Below, in pieces: positions 1-5,895 of a stretch of 6,676 nucleotides of DNA; the first letter of the stretch is position 1; each line of letters opens with the position of its first letter. Source of the stretch: G020354025 sp964621455 (GTDB lineage Bacteria; Fidelibacterota; Marinisomatia; SCGC-AAA003-L08; TS1B11); contig CAZULW010000102.1 in NCBI GenBank assembly GCA_964621455.1, forward strand, positions 1 to 6,676. The letters run 5' to 3'. The notes under the pieces are model-generated. The model was not told the origin of the DNA. It did no database searches and worked only from the letters and a program-made list of their open reading frames with translations. Position numbers and translations under genes: made by a program.

Positions 1-1796
1 CTCTGGCGAACGATACCATAGACGGTGGAGAGTCCCAGACCAGTCCCTCTCCCTGGTTCCTTCGTAGTGAAAAACGGGTCAAAGATACGCTCCTTTAGAT
101 CAGGAGTAATTCCGGATCCAGTGTCTTCTATTCTGAGCAGGACATATGACCCTGGTTTTAAACCAACCTCTGACTTCTTCAATTCCTCACCGAAAGTGAC
201 ATTGGCCGTTTCGACGATAATCCGGCCACCGTTCGGCATCGCATCCATAGCATTGACCACAAGATTCATGATCACCTGTTCAATCTGACTGGGATCTACT
301 TTCACCTGCCCGAGGTCGTCTGCTAATCTCGTAACCAATTCAATGTCCTCGCCGATTAAAAGGGGAAGCATTCTATTCATATCCAGAATGATATCGTTAA
401 GGTTCTGATTGGATAAGGATAGCTGCTGCTCACGACTGAATGCGAGTAGCTGACGTGTCAGCCAGGCGGCCTTCCCAGCAACCTCAATAATACTATCGGT
501 CATCTCTCGTGCCGGGCTGGATTCATCCAGTTGGATACGGATGAGCTCGGCATTAGCGAGGATCACCGTAAGCAGATTATTGAAATCATGAACCAACCCG
601 CCAGCCAGCCGCCCTACAGCCTCCATTTTCTGAGCTTGACGGAGCTTAGCTTCAAGTGCTATCTCAGATGTGATGTCGCGGGAAGCAACAACATAATTGA
701 CGACCCGGCCCAACTCATTCCGGACAGGTGATATTGCAACGTCTGCTTCATAGATGGAGCCATCTTTCTTCGTGCTGCTGAGATGGCCTGCCCATATTTC
801 GCCTTGGATCATATTGTCCCAAACTTGGCAATAGAAACTATTACCCTGATTCTCGGTTCCGAGTGACTTAACATTCCGACCTACGGTCTCCTCACGGGAA
901 TAGCCAATGATCTTCTCGAACGCTGGATTAACATATTGAATGATTCCCTCGGTATCGATAATGAGAACTGATTCACCGCTTTGTTCAACAGCGGCGACAA
1001 GACGAACATTTTCTTCCTCTGCCCGTTTGCGATCGGTGATATCCGATATAAATCCTTCGTATGCCACGATCCCGCTGTTCCTATCCCGATTGACGACGGC
1101 ATTTTCTCGGATCCAGATTACTGTACCATCCTTACGGCGCATGCGCACTTCCAGATCTTCCACACAACCGTTCTGGGAGAACTTTGAACAGATCGCTTGT
1201 CTATCATCCGGGCATAGGTATAATTCATTCAGGTTCGCTTCGGCTAACTCCTCAACATTATCGAAACCGAAAATTCGGGCCATAGCCGGGTTGGCATAAA
1301 GGAATTGCCCTTCGGGTGTGGTCCGGAAAATCCCTTCCATGGTATGCTCGCGAAGGGATCGTAACCGCCGTTCTGATTCAATTAATGCAACTTCTGCCTT
1401 TCTGCGTTCGATAGCATATATAATCGAGCGCGAAAGTAGGACGCCATCGAACTGGTCTTTCACCAGGTAATCTTGGGCACCATCTGTCACTGCCTGAATC
1501 GCCATCGATTCATCGTCAAAATCGGAAATGACAATAATTGGCACTTCCGGTGTTTCTTCGAGTGCTTTGAGGAAGGTCTCTTCACCCCGGCTATCGCGCA
1601 ACGAGAAATCAAGTAAAACCACGTTAATCTCCCCTGATCGCATATGTTCCAACCCGGCTGAGAGCAGGTCCGTATCGATGATCTCAAACATGGGGGTGAC
1701 TGCGCTTGTAGCGGAGACATAACTCAACATCTCCCGAATCAGCCAAACATCATCTGGATTATCTTCAATTAAAAGAAGTGAGATCTTCTTTCGCAT
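1..1796 (-). CDS. REC-PAS-PAS sensor histidine kinase (NtrB-like HisKA/HATPase), 3'-truncated by window edge
   Basis: I translated the minus strand from ATG 1796 to base 1 and found no stop, giving about 598 residues with the C-terminus outside the window. Domains in order: receiver (1-125) with acidic D12, phosphoacceptor D63 in VVLLDFSLRDSRG, S91 and K113; a linker helix ending in YAIERRKAE; PAS/PAC 1 (about 145-255, ending SDITDRKRA); PAS/PAC 2 (about 262-376, ending SRDITSEI); HisKA with H403 in GRLAGGLVHDFNNLL; and HATPase with N-box N515 (NLVVNAMDAMPNGG), G1 box D558-TGSGI, F box DPFFTTK and G2 box GRGTGLGLSTVYGIV. There is no membrane segment, so the kinase should be cytosolic. It autophosphorylates on H403 and its N-terminal receiver probably gates it. 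HDFNN kinases often end in a further receiver, which could lie off the left edge. An in-frame ATG at 1829 adds 11 residues, with TGA TAA stops upstream. I prefer 1796 because it aligns with the paralogous receiver at 4495. Neither start has a clear Shine-Dalgarno. Confidence 0.93.
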   Translation of the reverse strand, partial: MRKKISLLLIEDNPDDVWLIREMLSYVSATSAVTPMFEIIDTDLLSAGLEHMRSGEINVVLLDFSLRDSRGEETFLKALEETPEVPIIVISDFDDESMAIQAVTDGAQDYLVKDQFDGVLLSRSIIYAIERRKAEVALIESERRLRSLREHTMEGIFRTTPEGQFLYANPAMARIFGFDNVEELAEANLNELYLCPDDRQAICSKFSQNGCVEDLEVRMRRKDGTVIWIRENAVVNRDRNSGIVAYEGFISDITDRKRAEEENVRLVAAVEQSGESVLIIDTEGIIQYVNPAFEKIIGYSREETVGRNVKSLGTENQGNSFYCQVWDNMIQGEIWAGHLSSTKKDGSIYEADVAISPVRNELGRVVNYVVASRDITSEIALEAKLRQAQKMEAVGRLAGGLVHDFNNLLTVILANAELIRIQLDESSPAREMTDSIIEVAGKAAWLTRQLLAFSREQQLSLSNQNLNDIILDMNRMLPLLIGEDIELVTRLADDLGQVKVDPSQIEQVIMNLVVNAMDAMPNGGRIIVETANVTFGEELKKSEVGLKPGSYVLLRIEDTGSGITPDLKERIFDPFFTTKEPGRGTGLGLSTVYGIVRQ

Positions 1797-1913
1797 ACTA
1801 TCAATTCTGGCGTGATGCAAGTTGTTCATAAACACGCTGGAGATAACCAAGTTGGTAAAAAAAACACTAACATCTTATCAGGGCGCAGCTGTTGAACTGA
1901 TCGTAACTCGACA

Positions 1914-1919
1914 AGTATA
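1914..1919 (-). promoter_or_regulatory. Possible -10 element for the left-hand kinase
   Basis: On the minus strand TATACT (5/6 match to TATAAT) stands 85-118 nt upstream of the candidate starts at 1829 and 1796. The -35 region 17 nt further upstream is poor (AATACA-like). The kinase is separated from the upstream operon by about 540 bp, so it probably has its own promoter, but this placement is a weak guess. Confidence 0.2.
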
Positions 1920-2102
1920 AAACTACCTCGATACAGTGTATTCTGGATGAGCTGTGAAATCCCGGTGTTATCTGACCTTGTCTCCTTCGCCCGATCCGTT
2001 TGGCTATGCATTACAGCAATCTCTCGATGCTAAAATAGGGCAGAAGAAAAAGATAATCAATCGGGCCGGGCCTTATTTGGGTGTCATACCTGACTTGATC
2101 CC

Positions 2103-2128
2103 GCAGGGAAATTGTGGGGCTTACTCCC
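2103..2128. repeat. Short dispersed repeat, copy A
   Basis: This 26-bp unit reads GCAG-GG-AAAT-TGT-GGGG-C-TTACTCCC. It matches copy B (2217-2240) at 21 of 24 aligned bases, with a 2-nt gap. The core GGGGcTTACTCCC is itself partly inverted and can fold. Its family is unknown. Confidence 0.45.
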
Positions 2129-2141
2129 ACTTTCGTGTAGT

Positions 2142-2166
2142 GTCCTCTTATCGAGGAGTAGAGGAC
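2142..2166. repeat. Inverted repeat (7-bp stem, 11-nt loop)
   Basis: GTCCTCT (2142-2148) is the exact reverse complement of AGAGGAC (2160-2166). A nested TCCTC/GAGGA pairing offers an alternative fold. No T-tract follows on either strand, so it is not a canonical intrinsic terminator. It lies between the two copies of the short dispersed repeat. Confidence 0.4.
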
Positions 2167-2216
2167 GGAAGTATTATTTCAGGAGATCGCAGGTGTTAAT
2201 GAGCGCAAAATAACCT

Positions 2217-2240
2217 GCAGAAATGGCGGGGATTACTCCC
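2217..2240. repeat. Short dispersed repeat, copy B
   Basis: This 24-bp unit reads GCAG-AAAT-GGC-GGGG-A-TTACTCCC, in the same orientation as copy A and 114 bp away. The conserved core is GGGG[C/A]TTACTCCC. The pair may belong to a genome-wide family of intergenic repeats, or be a local duplication. Confidence 0.45.
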
Positions 2241-2342
2241 TGCGGCGAGCTAGTTCGGCAGCCTGTCTTGATACGAAGCTCAATAGAATGTTGGTGTTCT
2301 AAAGGATGGGAGCCGCGAGGCAGTTCACGCGCATGACTCATA

Positions 2343-2363
2343 GCCGGATAATGATTACCCGGC
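2343..2363 (-). terminator. Near-perfect palindrome directly after the NarL-like gene (possible transcription end or operator)
   Basis: GCCGG-A-TAAT-G-ATTA-C-CCGGC is symmetric at 9 of 10 pairs about G2353. In minus-strand RNA the single mismatch becomes a G-U pair. It starts 3 nt beyond the regulator stop codon, where a 3'-end hairpin would be expected. No U-run follows, so intrinsic termination is doubtful. RNA end protection or a protein-binding palindrome is equally possible. Confidence 0.35.
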
Positions 2364-2366
2364 ATC

Positions 2367-3047
2367 TCAGGCGTTTTCGTTAACCCACTGCGTCGCATAC
2401 TGGATCAACTCGGTTGCATTCTTCAGTGATAGTTTATCTTTTATCCTCTGTTGATAGGTCTGAATGGTTTTCATACTCAGATAGAGATTCTCAGCGATCT
2501 GATGCGTGCTTGCACCTTGACCCATCATCTCTAATACCCCCAATTCACGATCACTCAGCGTCTCAACATTGGACCGGCCCTTTTCTGTCCGCTTTTCATA
2601 CAATTGGCCGAAAACCCTGGAAATTAGGGCATCACTCAGATAGTATTGACCCGCAAGCACTTTCCGGATGGCCGCAAGCAGTATATCCGACGGTTCGCTC
2701 TTAGTGACATAGCCCTTCGCACCTGCCCGGAAAGCACGCTCCGCGTAAAGTACTTCGTCATGCATCGATAACACGAGTGTGTGTAGCCACTCGTAATTTG
2801 TCTTCAGCGCCCTGATCAGGTCCAGGCCGTTGCTGCCGCGCAGCGAAATATCGACCAGGACTAGATCGGGTTTCTTCTCATGGATGGCGGTCTCCGCAGT
2901 GAGGGTGTCCCAGGCCTCGCCAACAACAAATAAATCCACTTCGTGATTAATTATTCTCCGAAGCCCTTCCCGCAGGATTGGATGGTCCTCCACGATCAGG
3001 ATCGACCTTTTGCCCTTTTTTCCGATTTCATGGGTCGTGGCGATCAT
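2367..3047 (-). CDS. NarL/LuxR-family response regulator
   Basis: This 226-residue protein has the standard length for a NarL/FixJ-type transcription factor. The receiver (about 15-130) shows the acidic pair E20/D21, phosphoacceptor D66 in LVLVDISLRG, switch residue S94 in LVLSMHDE and K116 in GYVTKSEPSD. The C-terminal GerE/LuxR helix-turn-helix (about 161-220) begins LSDRELGVLEMMGQG, followed by the recognition region MKTIQTYQQRIKDKL. Phosphorylation of D66 should free the DNA-binding domain to control target promoters. The gene starts 14 nt after the stop of the HisKA_3 kinase, the usual arrangement for a cognate NarX/NarL-type pair, so that kinase is its likely phosphodonor. AGGA lies only 3 nt before the ATG, a short spacing, so translation may depend partly on coupling. 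The start leaves a 14-residue basic leader before the receiver. Targets cannot be read from the sequence. Confidence 0.93.
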   Translation of the reverse strand: MIATTHEIGKKGKRSILIVEDHPILREGLRRIINHEVDLFVVGEAWDTLTAETAIHEKKPDLVLVDISLRGSNGLDLIRALKTNYEWLHTLVLSMHDEVLYAERAFRAGAKGYVTKSEPSDILLAAIRKVLAGQYYLSDALISRVFGQLYEKRTEKGRSNVETLSDRELGVLEMMGQGASTHQIAENLYLSMKTIQTYQQRIKDKLSLKNATELIQYATQWVNENA

Positions 3048-3061
3048 ATATCCTGCTTACT

Positions 3062-4495
3062 CTACTTCTCAGAGGGTTGGTCCAGGAACTGCCCGTCCTG
3101 CCATGTACAAGCGACAACGGTACCGTTGGTACCCTTCGATGCGATCGAGAAGGATGCACCGATAACATTTGCCCGATATTTCATGCTGTTAACTCCAACG
3201 CCTTTCAGCTTTTCAAATTGTTCGGGCAAACCCACTCCGTTATCGCGAATCCTGACTGACCTTAATCCATCCTCAACTGCTATCTGAATGGTAATCTGGT
3301 CCGCCGACGCGTGATGAACGGCGTTATTTACCGCTTCCTGCACAATTCGGAAGAGATGAGTAGCGACAGAGTGGTCCTGAATCAGCAGGGGTTGGTCTAC
3401 TTCCAGCTCACACCGAACGCTATACATCCTGTTGACCTGCATAGCATATTCCTGAAGCGCGCTTATAAAGCCGTCGGATTGTATTTTGACAGGGTAGAGC
3501 TCTTTGGCCAGCGTCTTGGTCTGGATAATAGCCTCATCTATAATTTTAATAATATCCGCCAGGTCCGCACTCTCCTCCAAAGATTTTTCCCGCAGCTTTT
3601 TCTCCAGTGTGCCACTCATATACTTGATTCCAGCGAGGATCTGACCTAAACCGTCGTGGAGATCCTGGCCAATTCGGGCCCGTTCTCTCTCGCTGGTCTC
3701 AAGGATTTTCTGCTCCATTAGCTTGCGCGCGCTAATGTCTAGACTGTATTCAATCATTTGGACAACGTTTCCATCTACATCAAAAAGCGGAAAGCCGTGA
3801 ACCTCTGTGTACCTGACGGTACCATCCTTATCGTAATGGATATGTTCTGTGCCCACATATTTCTTGGTGCGCAGGACCTCTTTGAGGGGACATGGGTGCT
3901 CGGGATCGTCGCACGGTTCTTCCCGGTGGTGAGTCAAAGTATAGCATTTACCCCCTATCCCGCCCGGGCCGAAGTTCGATGCTGAATTGGCTTTTAAAAT
4001 GGTGTAATCCTGGATATCCAATACATAAAAGGGGTGGGTGAGGGTATCGAGTAGACTTTTCAGGAACTCGTTCTGTTCTCGTATTTTCTCCCGTGCCTGT
4101 TTGCGCTCGATGGCATACAGCATGGTGCGTATGAGCAGGCTTCCATTCAGCTCGCTTTTCACCAGATAATCCTGGGCCCCTCCCCGTACTGCCTGGATGG
4201 CTAGCTCCTCATCATCGTACCCGGAAATTATCACATAGGGCACCGCGGGATTCTGGTCAAACGCTTTTAAAAAAGTATCCAAGCCTCGACTGTCCGGCAA
4301 ACCGAGGTCTAGGAGAACGAGGTCAACACCCCCTTCTGCTAAACGCGCAAGTCCCTTTTTGAGAGTAGTAACGCCCTCCCAAGCGAGCGGTGGAACCAGC
4401 CTGCCGGTCTTTTCTACGCCTTCCACCAATTCCATCACCAGCAGGCTGTGAGCCGGATTATCTTCAATCAGCAGGACGACAGTCTCATTCATCAT
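3062..4495 (-). CDS. REC-PAS-HisKA_3 hybrid sensor kinase (NarX/DesK-type transmitter)
   Basis: The protein has 477 residues and is complete. The N-terminal receiver (1-125) has E11/D12, phosphoacceptor D63 in LVLLDLGLPDSRG, S91 and K113 (QDYLVKSELNG). A PAS domain (about 140-258) carries a Cys/His-rich insert with C184, H189, H190, C195, H200 and C202, and ends YSLDISARKL. The HisKA_3 dimerisation helix carries H280 in RARIGQDLHDGLGQIL. The HATPase has E387/N391 in QEAVNNAVHHA, G1 box D418-NGVGL and a G2 box GVGVNSM that is slightly off the usual GLGL. There is no membrane helix, so it is a soluble kinase. HisKA_3 transmitters normally pair with NarL-type regulators, and one lies 14 nt downstream. 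Its receiver probably lets an upstream phosphodonor tune kinase activity. The start overlaps the preceding receiver gene by 11 nt and has no Shine-Dalgarno, which suggests coupled translation. A second ATG follows the first directly. Confidence 0.93.
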   Translation of the reverse strand: MMNETVVLLIEDNPAHSLLVMELVEGVEKTGRLVPPLAWEGVTTLKKGLARLAEGGVDLVLLDLGLPDSRGLDTFLKAFDQNPAVPYVIISGYDDEELAIQAVRGGAQDYLVKSELNGSLLIRTMLYAIERKQAREKIREQNEFLKSLLDTLTHPFYVLDIQDYTILKANSASNFGPGGIGGKCYTLTHHREEPCDDPEHPCPLKEVLRTKKYVGTEHIHYDKDGTVRYTEVHGFPLFDVDGNVVQMIEYSLDISARKLMEQKILETSERERARIGQDLHDGLGQILAGIKYMSGTLEKKLREKSLEESADLADIIKIIDEAIIQTKTLAKELYPVKIQSDGFISALQEYAMQVNRMYSVRCELEVDQPLLIQDHSVATHLFRIVQEAVNNAVHHASADQITIQIAVEDGLRSVRIRDNGVGLPEQFEKLKGVGVNSMKYRANVIGASFSIASKGTNGTVVACTWQDGQFLDQPSEK

Positions 4496-4931
4496 GGGGA
4501 ACTATGGGTAACGTTACAGTGCTGAACCAGAACTCCTCCAGGCGTCTCATCATCGTAATAAATTGATCCAATTCCCAAGGCTTGGTAAGGAAGCATTTCA
4601 CGTGAAGATTGTAACATTCGTATACATCCTCTTCCACGTCGGTTGAAGTTAGTATCGCTATCGGAATCTGGTTTAGGCTAGTATCGGATTTTACTACTTT
4701 CAGGACCTCAAGGCCACTTATATCTGACATAATCAAGTCGAGCAGGACAAAATCAGGCCTGCATGTATCGATACAGTTGTCATCTCCCCTCAGAAAGGCA
4801 ATGGCTGACATGCCCTCACGGATTATATCCAGGGCATAAGGAGTTCGGGGTATTGTCATGGCCTCTTGTATTAATTCCACATCAGCTGGATTGTCCTCAA
4901 TAAGCAGGGCTCTGACGGGCGTGGTTCTCAC
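4485..4931 (-). CDS. Single-domain response regulator, Rcp1-like
   Basis: This 148-residue protein is a receiver domain with no output domain. It shows E12/D13 in ALLIEDNPADVELI, phosphoacceptor D65 in FVLLDLIMSDISG, T95 in IAILTSTDVEED and K117 in CFLTKPWELDQF. The LTSTDxEED stretch and the tail MMRRLEEFWFSTVTLP are typical of the Rcp1 group of stand-alone receivers, which usually act with a phytochrome-like or PAS kinase encoded next door. Here the upstream neighbour is only the ATPase half of such a kinase. The receiver may accept phosphate from that lost partner or another kinase and pass the signal on by protein contact, perhaps to the REC-headed kinase that follows. The start codon is GTG; GGAG lies 8 nt upstream of it. 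A better-placed Shine-Dalgarno and ATG lie 15 nt further upstream in the same frame but run into TAA. The 3' end overlaps the next gene by 11 nt. Confidence 0.92.
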   Translation of the reverse strand: MRTTPVRALLIEDNPADVELIQEAMTIPRTPYALDIIREGMSAIAFLRGDDNCIDTCRPDFVLLDLIMSDISGLEVLKVVKSDTSLNQIPIAILTSTDVEEDVYECYNLHVKCFLTKPWELDQFITMMRRLEEFWFSTVTLPIVPHDE

Positions 4932-4978
4932 TCCTTACACTCCCATAGTGAACCTCCCGATATCTGTTCATGGTTCAT
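4928..4978 (-). other. Candidate leader mini-ORF (16 codons) overlapping the receiver start by GTGA
   Basis: On the minus strand, ATG 4978 opens a 16-residue frame (MNHEQISGGSLWECKE) whose TGA overlaps the GTG start of the Rcp1-like receiver as GTGA. That overlap is typical of coupled translation. Its own ribosome binding site is weak (GGGG 7 nt or so upstream). It has no recognised homology and could be chance. The alternative is a vestige of the lost kinase's coupling to the receiver. Confidence 0.25.
4935..4958 (-). promoter_or_regulatory. Strong Shine-Dalgarno followed by ATG and an early in-frame stop, upstream of the receiver gene
   Basis: On the minus strand GGGAGG (4958-4953) stands 6 nt before ATG 4946, an ideal ribosome binding site. 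That frame reads M-G-V-TAA. The stop (4935-4937) is only one codon (GGA) upstream of the GTG used by the receiver, in the same frame. Either ribosomes start here, stop and reinitiate at GTG 4931, or an ancestral ATG start has been cut off by a nonsense change. Confidence 0.45.
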
Positions 4979-5059
4979 CTTTTATCCCCGGAGGTTAATC
5001 CCGCCCTTCGCTTTCAATCATCCTCTTGGAGGAGTATCGCAACAAATCTGGATTCCCAT

Positions 5060-5424
5060 TCAGCCACTCAGTATGCTCTCTTCCCCCGCGATCGTAAAGA
5101 AAAAGGGGTGGAGCCTTCACCGGGCACGGATTCCGCCCAGATCCTGCCGGCGTGGCGCTCCACGATCTTCCTGCAGATGGACAGACCGATGCCGCCGCCG
5201 GGATACTCCTCCCGCGGGACCAACCGCTGGAAGATCTCGAAGATGCGCTCAGCCTGCTCAGGATTTATCCCCATGCCGTTGTCTTTGACGGAGAAAAGCC
5301 AGTGCCCCCCGTCCCGGGCCGAAACGTGCACGCAAGGCGGTTCCTCTCCTCGAAACTTGATAGCATTCTCGATCAGGTTCTGGAACAACTGGCCCATCTG
5401 GGTCTGATCAGCCATCACCGTCGG
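5060..5424 (-). pseudogene. Histidine kinase remnant: C-terminal HATPase domain, truncated at the 5' end and frameshifted at the 3' end
   Basis: The largest open frame runs 5418-5068 (116 codons, GTG first). It opens inside a HATPase domain (codons PTVMADQTQMGQLFQNLIENA, P-T upstream of the GTG), so the sensory part and phosphorylatable histidine are absent. Boxes counted from the GTG: N14/N18, G1 D46-NGMGI, F box IFEIF, G2 GGGIGLSICRKIVERH, then IWAESVPGEGST. After GEGST the frame turns into PFSLRSRGKRAY. Shifting frame at the C4/T5 run (5100-5108) restores the expected ending FFFTI, followed by AGEESILSG and a TGA at 5060. This suggests an indel of one or two bases. The type resembles phytochrome-like or PAS kinases that sit upstream of Rcp1-like receivers, as here, so it was probably the receiver's original partner. 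Upstream it merges with an unrelated secreted-protein frame. Confidence 0.8.
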
Positions 5425-5683
5425 TGAGGACCTGCTGCATCATCCCGCGTTCCACCACGGTAACCTTACCCGTCATGATCAATCCTGAGCGCATCCTGTT
5501 TGTCAGGACAGCCGATTCAACCTGTGAAATACCAAAAGGTTCAAAATCGAGCACGGCCATAGTTGTAAGTTCTTGTGCGTGGGCATAGACCAGCATCAGG
5601 AACGAGAAAATGAGGAGCTTTGATGTCAGTTCCCGGGCTAAAGGAGGAGTCACGTCAGCGAAATACTTACATGTCGGCAGCAT
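5408..5683 (-). CDS. N-terminal fragment of a secreted CsgG-like domain protein, fused to foreign sequence
   Basis: This 91-residue frame begins with a signal-peptide-like segment: a charged stretch around R17-K22, a hydrophobic core LLIFSFLMLVYA (about 23-34), and an AHA-Q cleavage site after residue 36. Then comes LTTMAVLDFEPFGISQVES and VVERGMMQQVL. AVLDFE...GIS..E...LT.R.R..L...G...VVERG.M is the start of a CsgG-like domain found in many secreted or lipoprotein-like proteins. Whole family members run well over 150 residues; this one ends TDGDG-stop exactly where kinase-coding sequence begins. The 3' part is therefore missing and the product is unlikely to fold as a full CsgG domain. A weak AGGGTG ribosome site precedes the ATG, and a good promoter lies about 55 nt upstream. 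The 11-nt overlap with the kinase remnant probably reflects the rearrangement and not an ancient operon. Confidence 0.6.
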   Translation of the reverse strand: MLPTCKYFADVTPPLARELTSKLLIFSFLMLVYAHAQELTTMAVLDFEPFGISQVESAVLTNRMRSGLIMTGKVTVVERGMMQQVLTDGDG

Positions 5684-5736
5684 ATATCACCCTGTCAGGT
5701 TAGATACTTGGTAGATTGTACGTACTAACCATGAAT

Positions 5737-5765
5737 AATATAATAAAATTCTTTACAGATGCCAA
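5737..5765 (-). promoter_or_regulatory. Sigma70-type promoter TTGGCA-17-TATATT
   Basis: On the minus strand, TTGGCA (5765-5760) and TATATT (5742-5737) are separated by exactly 17 nt of A/T-rich sequence. The expected start of transcription near 5730 gives a leader of about 47 nt to ATG 5683. An 8-bp palindrome GTACGTAC (5718-5725) lies in the early transcribed region and could be an operator. Nothing resembling a terminator was seen between this promoter and the receiver gene, so it may now drive the whole signalling operon. Confidence 0.55.
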
Positions 5766-5845
5766 CATTTATTTTACGATGGAAGTTCGGCCCAGAAGTG
5801 AGCCACCGGGCAAGGAAACACGTTTTCCCCCGATTTCAAGGATAG

Positions 5846-5875
5846 TTGAGAGGGCTTGCGTTTAGCTCGTAAATT
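5846..5875 (+). promoter_or_regulatory. Weak candidate promoter for the rightward gene
   Basis: TTGAGA (5846-5851) and TAAATT (5870-5875) are separated by 18 nt. A start near 5883 would leave only a very short leader before the AAGGA ribosome site at 5885-5889. The match is modest and chance is possible. Confidence 0.25.
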
Positions 5876-5895
5876 ATCTTATTGAAGGAATACCC

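Larger units (their letters stand above)
1830..2366. other. Gene-free region of about 540 bp with short repeats and hairpins
   Basis: Short open frames exist here on both strands, but none shows a recognisable domain, a good ribosome binding site or coding-like composition. The region separates the stop of the NarL-like regulator from the start of the left-hand kinase. It contains two diverged copies of a ~25-bp motif, a 7-bp-stem hairpin at 2142-2166 (GTCCTCT/AGAGGAC, loop of 11), a smaller GTGGG/CCCAC hairpin at 2114-2130, and a near-perfect 21-bp palindrome next to the regulator stop. I see no tRNA, CRISPR array or transposase remnant. It may hold the operon's transcription end, the promoter of the left-hand kinase, and decayed repeat sequence. 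Confidence 0.6.

Noticed and set aside
1954..2199. 81-codon plus-strand frame in the intergenic gap
   Set aside because: No ribosome binding site, no recognisable motif, and it runs through repeat copy A and the hairpin. Most likely chance.
1830..2366. Searched for a tRNA, small RNA, riboswitch or CRISPR array
   Set aside because: No cloverleaf, no regularly spaced repeats and no known riboswitch core. The two repeat copies are imperfect and only a pair.
2174..2398. 74-codon minus-strand frame overlapping the end of the NarL-like gene
   Set aside because: It overlaps the well-supported C-terminal HTH coding region, spans the palindrome and one repeat copy, and has no recognisable domain or ribosome binding site.
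4970..5427. Long plus-strand frames antisense to the kinase remnant
   Set aside because: The minus strand carries clear N, G1, F and G2 boxes, and the opposite frames are rich in Arg, Pro and Ser, as expected of antisense shadows in GC-rich coding DNA.
5814..5828. GGAAA/TTTCC hairpin in the divergent intergenic region
   Set aside because: A stem of only 5 bp with a 5-nt loop and no T-tract. Expected by chance in this composition.
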